Source: JAKQHY01 sp034429475
GTDB taxonomy: Bacteria; Chloroflexota; Anaerolineae; B4-G1; SLSP01
Assembly (NCBI GenBank): GCA_034429475.1
Contig: DAOUGD010000335.1
Coordinates: 1 to 53,362 of the forward strand
Length of the DNA: 53,362 nucleotides
Reading direction: 5' to 3'
Below the pieces are notes generated by a model, which saw only the letters and a program-made list of their open reading frames with translations, did not search any database and was not told the origin of the DNA. The stretch's first letter is position 1; the number at the start of each line of letters is the position of its first letter. Position numbers and translations under genes: made by a program. Shown in pieces: positions 24,557 to 32,074 of the stretch.

Positions 24557-26419
24557 ATGTTTCGCAAGGTAGTGCAAAGTTTCGCAGTAGTGATGTTGCT
24601 GGCATTGGTGCTGACCGGCTGTGGCGGGCAACCCACCACGCAGGTGGAACCCACCGCCACCCCAGAGATTATCAATCCCCCTGTGATCAAAGAGGATCAG
24701 CCGACCTCGACGCCCAAGCCTACCCCTAAACCGGAAGAACCCAAGCCCACGGATGCTCCGGCGCCGGTCGTGGAGGAATTCAAGGTCAATGGCGTTACGA
24801 TGCCCTTCAATCGCTCTGAGGTAATCATCAGCGACCAGGTGGATTTCTCCATCTTCGACAGTTTTAACCCGATGATCCCCAACGGCTGGCATTATCAGAA
24901 TGGCGTCCAGCAGTTTGTGGTTGAGTTTCTCTGGTACGTTAACTACGCCACGGGCGAGATCACGCCACGGTTAGGTGAAAGTTGGGAGTACAATGAAGAC
25001 TATACCAAGCTCACGCTTTATCTCCGCAAGGGTGTGACGTGGAACGACGGCGAACCTTTCACGGCGAAAGACGTGGTTTGGACGTTGAACATGGCTATGG
25101 ATCCGCAGTACGACGATCTGGGCGGCCTGCCGCAGTCCGAGGCGGAATACTGGTCCAAGGTCTACGCGGCCGACGATTTTACTGTCGTCATCGAAATGAC
25201 GGAGCCGCGCCCGCGCCAACATCAGATGTTCTGGTGTAAGATTGTGGGGGGCACGATTATCTACCCGGAGCACATCTGGGCGAATGTAGACCCGTATACC
25301 TTCAAGAACGACCCGCCCGTTTGGACCGGCCCTTACAAGTTCTCCAAGGCCTATCCCGAAAACAAGGTGTTCGTATGGGAACGGAATGACGATTACTGGG
25401 GCAAGGCCATCGGCAACTTCCCTGAGGCCAAGTACGCGATCTACCGCACCGGCCCCAGCACCGAGCAACAGCTTGCGGAAGTGAAAGAGAACAATATGGA
25501 CATCTTTGGGCTGGACTACGATGTTTGGTTGCAGAACAAAGCCGATATCCCCCAGATCAACCAGGTGGTCTACGTTGACCCGTGCCCGCGCGCCGCGTGG
25601 TTCAACGAGGCCAGCGAGCCGCACCTGAGCCAGCCGGAGTTCCGCCGCGCGATGTCCATGCTGATGAACCGCGAAAAGTGGGGCGCCAACATCTGGGCGC
25701 CGCCTTCCAAGTCTGCGCAGGGCCTGTGGGCTGACTACCGCAACCTCGATCCCTACATCAACCAGGAAGCCAAGGCTCAATGGGGCACGCTGGAATACAA
25801 TCCCGACAAGGCGCTGGAACTGCTGGAGAGCATCGGCTACAAGCAGGAAGGCGGTAAGCTGATTGGGCCTGACGGCGCTCAGGTCAAGATCGCTGTGACC
25901 ACCCCCGTCGGCGTCGGCGGTAAGGAATACTTGATGGGCCAGGACTTCACCGAGGAGTTGAAGCTCATCGGGATTGACGCAACCTTCGAGTACGTCGAGG
26001 GTATCTTCTGGGATAGCGTAGATCGAGGCGAGTTTCAGATCGGCTTCTGGTGGTTCTGCGGTGCGACCGTGGACCCGCTTGAACTGTACCGTGAGTACGT
26101 GTGTGACAACGCCGCGCCCGTCGGCGAAGTTTCCCAGAAGGGCAATGGCCCGCGCCACTGCAATGAAGAGTACGATCAGGCGGTGCTCGCGTTGAGCGCC
26201 ATTGACCCGGATCATGCCGATGCAGCGAAACTTTACAACAAACTGTTCGACCTCTGGCTGCAAGACCCGCCCGGCGTCCCGCTGATCGAAACCTACTACT
26301 CTGTCAGCTACAATACCACTTATTGGGACAATCTGCCGTCCAATGAAAACCTCTATACGGTTCCCTTCAACTGGTGGGGGCAGATTGAGGAAGTTTACTT
26401 CCAGACCACGGCTAAGTAA
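24557..26419 (+). CDS. Family-5 extracellular solute-binding lipoprotein (Dpp/Opp type)
   Basis: This encodes 620 residues. A lipoprotein signal (VVMLLALVLTGCGG) with lipobox LTGC is followed by a Pro/Thr/Lys-rich tether (TPKPTPKPEEPKPTDAPAP) and the SBP_bac_5 fold: WEYNEDYTKLTLYLRKGVTW, FTAKDVVWTLN, GPYKFSKAYPENKVFVWERN and LGTLEYNPDKALELLESIG-like segments. It captures the substrate outside the membrane for the DppBCDF-like importer downstream. Family-5 proteins bind peptides, but many environmental members bind oligosaccharides, which the neighbouring GH38 and other enzymes favour here. The start at 24557 is chosen because AAGGAG lies 6 nt upstream. A strong hairpin follows the stop and may raise its level over the permeases. 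Confidence 0.9.
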   Translation: MFRKVVQSFAVVMLLALVLTGCGGQPTTQVEPTATPEIINPPVIKEDQPTSTPKPTPKPEEPKPTDAPAPVVEEFKVNGVTMPFNRSEVIISDQVDFSIFDSFNPMIPNGWHYQNGVQQFVVEFLWYVNYATGEITPRLGESWEYNEDYTKLTLYLRKGVTWNDGEPFTAKDVVWTLNMAMDPQYDDLGGLPQSEAEYWSKVYAADDFTVVIEMTEPRPRQHQMFWCKIVGGTIIYPEHIWANVDPYTFKNDPPVWTGPYKFSKAYPENKVFVWERNDDYWGKAIGNFPEAKYAIYRTGPSTEQQLAEVKENNMDIFGLDYDVWLQNKADIPQINQVVYVDPCPRAAWFNEASEPHLSQPEFRRAMSMLMNREKWGANIWAPPSKSAQGLWADYRNLDPYINQEAKAQWGTLEYNPDKALELLESIGYKQEGGKLIGPDGAQVKIAVTTPVGVGGKEYLMGQDFTEELKLIGIDATFEYVEGIFWDSVDRGEFQIGFWWFCGATVDPLELYREYVCDNAAPVGEVSQKGNGPRHCNEEYDQAVLALSAIDPDHADAAKLYNKLFDLWLQDPPGVPLIETYYSVSYNTTYWDNLPSNENLYTVPFNWWGQIEEVYFQTTAK

Positions 26420-26439
26420 GCGTCTGTGACTGTGTTTCG

Positions 26440-26475
26440 AACTGGTTCCCGCCTCCTTGGGGGCGGGAACCAGTT
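26440..26475 (+). terminator. Strong hairpin after the binding-protein gene
   Basis: AACTGGTTCCCGCC (26440-26453), 8 nt, then GGCGGGAACCAGTT (26462-26475) form a perfect 14-bp stem. There is no T-run, so it more likely stabilises the upstream mRNA or causes partial termination inside the operon than ends it. The rest of the gap to 26640 contains a fragment of the CGGAGATACAGAGG dispersed repeat and the ribosome site GGGAGG. Confidence 0.6.
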
Positions 26476-26640
26476 GGCCCGGAGACTCCGGGGCGCGGTG
26501 TACGAGATGTTTTTTTCGCGGGCGGACGTAGCCCCACCCTCGAAAAAAACACCCCCTGGCAAACACTTCCCTCGGTACAGCTCCGTACGGAGACGCGGAG
26601 ATACAGAGGACTCCGCGACTATTTTTAGGGAGGTATCATC

Positions 26641-27675
26641 ATGAGAAAACTGCTCCGAAAATACCCGATCCTGGGTTATTATTTCAACAAGATTTTCACC
26701 TATTTCATCACCATCTTTGGCGCTTTGACGATTACATTCTTTATGTTCCGCCTGATCCCCACCAATCCGATTCAGAACTGGGTGAAGTCGTTGGAACGAC
26801 AGTACTCGGTGAAGGTCGAGGGCGGAGATGCCATGATCAATCGCTACAAAGAAGAGTTTGGCTTAAACGGGAGTTTGTGGGATCAGTATACTCGCTATAT
26901 GTACAACGTTATTTTTAAGAGAGACCTTGGCCCTTCTTTTATCGCCTTTCCCACGCCGGTCGAGGAATTGATGGCTAAAGCCATCCCCTGGACTGTGGGG
27001 CTGCTGAGTGTCTCGATTGTCATCTCCTGGGTATTGGGCCTGCTGGTTGGCGCCATGGCGGCATGGTTCCGCGATTCGCCCGTCAGCGACGTGATCACCA
27101 ATATCTCTATCGGCCTGTCCCAGATACCTTCTTACTTAATTGCGCTTTTCTTAGTGTTGTTCTTGGGATACCAATGGAAATTATTGCCAACTCGCGGCGC
27201 TTTTGATGCGCAGTATGCCATCGGCTGGAACTGGGATTTTGTCCAGAGCGTGGTCAGTCATAGCATCCTGCCGGCGCTGGCGATTGTCGTCGTGTCGCTT
27301 TCCGGCTGGATTCTCTCCACCCGTTCCCTAGTGATCAGCAACATTGGGGAAGATTACCTCCTTTACGCCGAGGCGAAGGGCCTTAAACCGTGGAAGATTA
27401 TGATCGGCTACGCGCTGCGCAATGCTATGCTCCCCCAGGCGACCGGTCTGGCGCTGACGATGGGTTCGATGATGAGCGGCCAACTGCTGATCGAATCCAT
27501 GTTTGTCTATCCGGGACTGGGACAGGTGATGAGCCGCGCCATCGGCATCTTTGATTACAACACGATGATGGGCATCATCATCCTCTCGGTGGTCAGCGTG
27601 ATGACGGCGAGTCTGATCGTGGACCTGCTGTTGCCCGTGATTGATCCACGGGTGCGCACTGCCATCAGGGCTTAG
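26641..27675 (+). CDS. ABC importer permease, DppB/OppB type
   Basis: This encodes 344 residues. The N-terminal helix (TYFITIFGALTITFFMFRLI) and five more membrane segments follow the DppB topology, with the cytoplasmic coupling loop YAEAKGLKPWKIMIGYALRN (EAA-like motif) that contacts the ATPase subunits. It forms the membrane channel with the DppC-type partner starting 10 bp downstream. The ribosome site GGGAGG lies 9 nt upstream of the ATG. It is separated from the binding-protein gene by 221 bp with a hairpin. Confidence 0.92.
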   Translation: MRKLLRKYPILGYYFNKIFTYFITIFGALTITFFMFRLIPTNPIQNWVKSLERQYSVKVEGGDAMINRYKEEFGLNGSLWDQYTRYMYNVIFKRDLGPSFIAFPTPVEELMAKAIPWTVGLLSVSIVISWVLGLLVGAMAAWFRDSPVSDVITNISIGLSQIPSYLIALFLVLFLGYQWKLLPTRGAFDAQYAIGWNWDFVQSVVSHSILPALAIVVVSLSGWILSTRSLVISNIGEDYLLYAEAKGLKPWKIMIGYALRNAMLPQATGLALTMGSMMSGQLLIESMFVYPGLGQVMSRAIGIFDYNTMMGIIILSVVSVMTASLIVDLLLPVIDPRVRTAIRA

Positions 27676-27685
27676 GAGGCGCACG

Positions 27686-28558
27686 ATGCTAAGTTTTTTA
27701 CGCAGTTGTTGGCGCACGAGCGGCAAGTTCAGATTCGGAGTGATCGTCCTGGCTTTCTTCGTGCTGACGGCTTTGGGCGCTCCCTTAATTTACCGTCCCA
27801 TCATTGGGGATCTGAGTCCGGCCCGGCCCGGTGTGTTCATGCGCTGGCTGCCGATGTCGCGTGAGCACCCACTGGGCACCGACGGCCATGGCCGCGACCT
27901 GCTCACGGATTATCTGGCTGGCCTCCGCACCACTCTCTACATTGGCTTCCTGGCCGGCATCATCGCTTCCAGCGTGGGCATCCTCGTCGGATTCATATCG
28001 GCCTACAAGGGCGGCTGGGTGGACTCGGTGCTTCTGACCATCACCAACATGCTGATCGTGATTCCGCACTACCCGATCCTGGTGGCGATTGCAATGGTCA
28101 CGCCGGAGTTGGGCGTCGCCTCTATGGCCGTCATCCTCGCGTTCTTCAGTTGGGCCTACTCGGCCCGAACCATTCGCGCGCAAGTGATGACAATGAAAGA
28201 GCGTCCTTACGTGGAACTGGCAAAGGTATCGGGGCAGAACGACTGGGCGATCATCTTCACCGAGATTTTGCCCAACCTGACGCCCTATTTGTTGATGGGC
28301 TTCGCCTTCAGCGTGGTGGGCGCGATGGTCGCCGAGGTGGGCATTGAGGCGTTGGGCCTTGGCCCGTCCAACATCATCACCTTGGGTCTGATGATCAACT
28401 TCGCTAACGGGTGGGGCGTGTACAGTATGAAGCGCCTGGAAATTCTGCTGATCCCGGTTGGCGCGCTGGTTTTGATCTTTATGGCGATCACGATGATTAA
28501 CCGTGGGATGGAAGAGTATCTCAATCCACGCTTGCAGAAAGTCACCACGGAGAAATGA
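27686..28558 (+). CDS. ABC importer permease, DppC/OppC type
   Basis: This encodes 290 residues. An N-terminal helix, the conserved EHPLGTDGHGRDLLTDYLAG region of DppC proteins, and later membrane segments are followed by the coupling loop VELAKVSGQNDWAIIFTEIL. The ATG at 27686 follows TTAGGAGGCGCACG; an upstream in-frame codon within the previous gene is rejected. It pairs with the DppB-type permease. The gene end overlaps the next start (ATGA). Confidence 0.92.
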   Translation: MLSFLRSCWRTSGKFRFGVIVLAFFVLTALGAPLIYRPIIGDLSPARPGVFMRWLPMSREHPLGTDGHGRDLLTDYLAGLRTTLYIGFLAGIIASSVGILVGFISAYKGGWVDSVLLTITNMLIVIPHYPILVAIAMVTPELGVASMAVILAFFSWAYSARTIRAQVMTMKERPYVELAKVSGQNDWAIIFTEILPNLTPYLLMGFAFSVVGAMVAEVGIEALGLGPSNIITLGLMINFANGWGVYSMKRLEILLIPVGALVLIFMAITMINRGMEEYLNPRLQKVTTEK

Positions 28559-29619
28559 GCATGAAGGCACAAGCGAAGACGCCGACAAATGTACACACGT
28601 TGATGGAAATTAAAGACCTGCGCATCTGGTATTACACCACACGCGGAGACAGCAAAGCCGTGGATGGCGTAGACCTGACCATCCAGCGCAACGAAATCTT
28701 CGGTTTGGCGGGTGAATCGGGGTGTGGCAAGACGACGTTGGCTCGCGGTATTTTGCGGTTGACTAAGCTGCCGGGCTACGTCAAGAGCGGCGAGGCGCTT
28801 TATTACCGCCCTACCTCCGATTCCAGCGCAGTGGGGAGCGACCTGCTGACCATGCCCACCCGGGAAATCCGCCAGATGCGTTGGCGACACATCGCCTACA
28901 TCCCCCAGGGCGCGATGAACGTCTTGAGTCCGGTGACGCGGATTGAGAATCAAATCCTGGACGCGATCTACGAGCACAGCGCCATGTCCAAAGAGCAGGC
29001 GCGCGCCCGGATGTTTGAATGTCTGGAGATGGTGGGCTTGGAACCCACCGTCGCGCGGATGTATCCGCACGAGTTGAGCGGCGGCATGAAGCAGCGCGTG
29101 ACGATTGCGGCAGCCATCTCCCTGAAACCCGGGCTTATCGTCGCGGATGAACCGACGACGGCGTTGGACGTCAACGTCCAGCAGGTCATCCTGCAAGAGC
29201 TGAAAGAAATCGCCAAAAGCATGGGGCTGACGCTCATCTACGTAACCCACGACATGGCCGTCCACGCCGAAATGGCGGACCGGATGGGAATCATGTATTC
29301 AGGACTGATGGTGGAGGTCGCGCCGGTGGTCGAGACGTTCAAAGACCCACTGCACCCCTACACCCAGGGCTTGATTGCCTCCATCCCGGCCGTCGGCGGG
29401 GATCGTTCCCGCATGGCCGGGATCCCCGGCAACGCGCCTAGCCCCCTGGACTGGCCGGCGGGCTGCCGGTTCCACCCACGCTGCCCCAAAGTGATGGATG
29501 TCTGCCGCACGACGCCGCCTCCCATGGTGGAGGTGGCGCCAGGGCGATGCGTGGCCTGCCATCTGTATCCCACCCCCTTATCCGGCGTGACGCCTGCTTC
29601 TGAGGAGTTGAAACGATGA
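28555..29619 (+). CDS. ABC importer ATPase, DppD/OppD type
   Basis: This encodes 354 residues. Walker A is GESGCGKTT, Q-loop IPQGAMNVLSP, signature LSGGMKQRV, Walker B LIVADEPTTALD and switch YVTHDMAVHAEM. The C-terminal oligopeptide-transporter extension carries four cysteines (CRFHPRCP, VCRTTPP, CVACHLY), a pattern found in DppD/OppD subunits. It powers import together with the next gene. Translation is coupled to the permease by an ATGA overlap; a second ATG two codons later is possible. Confidence 0.92.
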   Translation: MSMKAQAKTPTNVHTLMEIKDLRIWYYTTRGDSKAVDGVDLTIQRNEIFGLAGESGCGKTTLARGILRLTKLPGYVKSGEALYYRPTSDSSAVGSDLLTMPTREIRQMRWRHIAYIPQGAMNVLSPVTRIENQILDAIYEHSAMSKEQARARMFECLEMVGLEPTVARMYPHELSGGMKQRVTIAAAISLKPGLIVADEPTTALDVNVQQVILQELKEIAKSMGLTLIYVTHDMAVHAEMADRMGIMYSGLMVEVAPVVETFKDPLHPYTQGLIASIPAVGGDRSRMAGIPGNAPSPLDWPAGCRFHPRCPKVMDVCRTTPPPMVEVAPGRCVACHLYPTPLSGVTPASEELKR

Positions 29620-30638
29620 CTGATCCCAAAGACAACACCCCCGTTCTCGACGTCCGTAACGTGTCGAAAATCTTCAATATCCCCACGCCGGGCTTTGAAC
29701 GCGAATACATCGCGGCGGTAGATCAAGTCTCCCTGGCCTTGCAGGAAAAGCCGGCCCGGATCGTCTCGCTGGTGGGCGAAAGCGGCAGCGGCAAGACGAC
29801 GTTGGCCCGCATCATGCTGGGCCTGACCCCGCCCACGCGCGGCGAGATGCTGTATCGGGGCAGGCCGGTGTCGGAATTGACGAAGACCGAGTGGTGGGAC
29901 TTCCGCCGCAACGTGCAGCCGATTTTCCAGGACCCCTTCGGCATCTACAACCCCTTCTACCGCGTGGATCGGGCGCTGGATATGACAATCAAAAATTTCA
30001 AATTGGCTTCTTCAAAGGACGAAGTCCACGCGCTCAAAGCGGACGCGCTGCGCGCCGTGGACTTGCGCCCCGAAGACGTGATCGGGCGCTATCCGCACCA
30101 ACTCAGCGGTGGGCAGTGTCAGCGGGTGATGCTCGCGCGCACCCTGCTGCTGCGGCCCAAAATCATCATCGCGGACGAGCCGGTCTCGATGATTGACGTG
30201 GCTGTGCGGATGCTCTTCTTGAACATCTTGTTGGACTTTCGGGATAAGTATGACATTTCCTCGCTGATGATCACGCACGACCTGGCGACGGCCTACTACA
30301 TGGGCGGCCCGATGCTGGTGTTGTGCTTCGGGCGCGTCGTGGAATCGGGCGACATCGAGCAACTGCTCGCCCAACCGGCGCATCCCTACACCCAGCAACT
30401 GCTCATGGCGATCCCTTCGCCCGATCCCACCAAACGCTGGGAGACGCGGGCGAACGTGAAAATCACCGATCGTCCCCTCACCCACGAGGGCAACAAGTGC
30501 GTCTACGTGGCGCGCTGCCCCAAGGCGCTGGACGTATGTTCACAGCAGCGTCCCCCCGATTACCAGGTGGGCGACGGTCACTACGCCGCGTGTTTCCTGT
30601 ATCGCGATCATCCCACGCGCAGGGATGAAAAATCATGA
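29616..30638 (+). CDS. ABC importer ATPase, DppF/OppF type
   Basis: This encodes 340 residues. Walker A is GESGSGKTTLA, Q-loop PIFQDPFGIYNPFY, signature LSGGQCQRVMLA, Walker B IIIADEPVSMIDVAVR and switch ITHDLATAYYMGG. The Walker B follow-on SMID replaces the common SALD, a variant also known among Dpp-like ATPases. A Cys-containing C-terminal extension is present (CVYVARCPKALDVC). It forms the ATPase heterodimer with the gene before it, to which it is coupled by a 4-bp overlap; it in turn overlaps the PHP hydrolase gene by 4 bp. Confidence 0.92.
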   Translation: MTDPKDNTPVLDVRNVSKIFNIPTPGFEREYIAAVDQVSLALQEKPARIVSLVGESGSGKTTLARIMLGLTPPTRGEMLYRGRPVSELTKTEWWDFRRNVQPIFQDPFGIYNPFYRVDRALDMTIKNFKLASSKDEVHALKADALRAVDLRPEDVIGRYPHQLSGGQCQRVMLARTLLLRPKIIIADEPVSMIDVAVRMLFLNILLDFRDKYDISSLMITHDLATAYYMGGPMLVLCFGRVVESGDIEQLLAQPAHPYTQQLLMAIPSPDPTKRWETRANVKITDRPLTHEGNKCVYVARCPKALDVCSQQRPPDYQVGDGHYAACFLYRDHPTRRDEKS

Positions 30639-32047
30639 CAGTCCATTTTGAAGGCGACCTGACCACCCGCGACTGCAAGCGGCATATTCCGCACGCCTTT
30701 ACTCTACCCGACGACTGCGAGCAGTTGGATATCCATTTCAGCTTCGCGCCGTTGCGCGGGCAGGGCATCGTCAATCTGGTGACGTTGACCGTCTTCGACC
30801 CGCATGGCTTCCGTGGCGCGGGGCATCGTAGCGGCGGCGACCATCACGTCTGCCTGACGGCCGCTGAGGCGACTCCCGGCTATCTGCCGGGGCCGTTGCC
30901 CGCCGGCGAGTGGACCGTGCAACTGGATACGCACATGATCATGCCCGGCGCGCCGGTCCATTACAGGCTGGACGTTACGCCACGCACCGAGGCGAGCCGT
31001 CCGCCGTCCGCCGCCGCGCCGCCCCGGCCCACGCCTCCTCAGCGCGGCGCGGGCTGGTATCGCGGCGACCTGCACACGCACACCCACCACTCCGACGCCG
31101 CCAATTTCACCGTCGCCGACCTGCTGCGCCTGGCGCGCGCCTACCGGTTGGACTTCGTTTTCCTCACCGATCACAACACCATCTCCGGGTTGGCCGAAAT
31201 GGAGGCTGCCGCAACCCCCGACCTGCTCACAGCCGGCGGGATCGAGTTGACCACGTTCTGGGGGCACGCGCTCTGCCTCGGCGCGCGCGCGTGGGTGGAC
31301 TGGCGCGTGCGTCCGGACGACGACACGATGGGGCGCATCGCAGCGGCGACCTACGCCAGCGACCAGGTCTTCATCATTGCCCATCCCCAATCCGATAGCG
31401 ACCCGGGTTGTACGGGCTGCGCCTGGCGCTACGGGCTGATGATGCCCGGCAACGCCCGGCTGGTCGAAATCTGGAACGGCCCGTGGCGCGGCGACTCCAA
31501 CAACGAAGACGCCCTCGCGCTCTGGTATGACTGGCTCAACCAGGGCTGGCGTCTGTACGCCACCGCCGGGACGGACGTGCATGGCAGCGACCATGCGGGA
31601 GACGCCATCCCGGCCTTCAGCGTCATCTACGCCGAGGCGCTGACCGAAGCCGCGCTGCTCAAGGCGCTGCGCGTGGGGCATCTCTACCTCAGCGCCGGCC
31701 CGGAACTGCTCCTACAAGCGCGCGACGCCGCTGGCGCGATCTGGATGAGCGGCGACACCGTGTCTCTACCAGCAACGTTCACCGCAAGCTGGGCGCGTTG
31801 CCCTGCCGGAGCGCAGGTGCGGCTGATTGCCAACGGGCGACTGTGGGAACAACGCTCAGTCAGCGAGCAGGGCGATTACCACTGGGCCATAACGCCGGAG
31901 CAGGCCGCATGGATCGTCCTGGAACTGCGGGATAGCGCCGGTGACATGCTCGCCGTCACCAACCCCATCTTTCTGCATCCGCAATCCGCAATTCGTAATT
32001 CGCAATTCGCAATTCGCAATTCGCAATTCGTAATTCGTAATTCGTAA
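30635..32047 (+). CDS. CehA/McbA-type PHP-domain metal-dependent hydrolase with repeat-encoded tail
   Basis: This encodes 470 residues. Residues 1-110 are a beta-rich domain; residues about 145-350 are the PHP fold with metal ligands in GDLHTHTHHSD, LTDHNTISG, GIELTTFWGH, IIAHPQ and AGTDVHG, typical of the CehA/McbA branch, whose members hydrolyse phosphoesters or carbamates. No signal peptide is present. The last roughly 20 residues are a heptapeptide repeat (RNSQFAI, RNSQFVI) encoded by a 7-bp tandem repeat that has entered the gene end; the native protein probably ended near FLHP. It is translationally coupled (ATGA) to the importer ATPase, so its substrate is probably what the importer brings in. 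The exact substrate is unknown. Confidence 0.85.
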   Translation: MTVHFEGDLTTRDCKRHIPHAFTLPDDCEQLDIHFSFAPLRGQGIVNLVTLTVFDPHGFRGAGHRSGGDHHVCLTAAEATPGYLPGPLPAGEWTVQLDTHMIMPGAPVHYRLDVTPRTEASRPPSAAAPPRPTPPQRGAGWYRGDLHTHTHHSDAANFTVADLLRLARAYRLDFVFLTDHNTISGLAEMEAAATPDLLTAGGIELTTFWGHALCLGARAWVDWRVRPDDDTMGRIAAATYASDQVFIIAHPQSDSDPGCTGCAWRYGLMMPGNARLVEIWNGPWRGDSNNEDALALWYDWLNQGWRLYATAGTDVHGSDHAGDAIPAFSVIYAEALTEAALLKALRVGHLYLSAGPELLLQARDAAGAIWMSGDTVSLPATFTASWARCPAGAQVRLIANGRLWEQRSVSEQGDYHWAITPEQAAWIVLELRDSAGDMLAVTNPIFLHPQSAIRNSQFAIRNSQFVIRNS

Positions 32048-32060
32048 TTCGTAATTCATC
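31988..32060 (+). repeat. Heptanucleotide tandem repeat (AATTCGC/AATTCGT)
   Basis: About ten units of AATTCGN-type 7-mers in one orientation cover the last 20 codons of the PHP hydrolase, its stop codon and most of the 27-bp spacer before the next gene. Because three units make 21 nt, the coding part reads as a 7-residue repeat. Confidence 0.85.
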
Positions 32061-32074
32061 ACACAGAGGTATCT

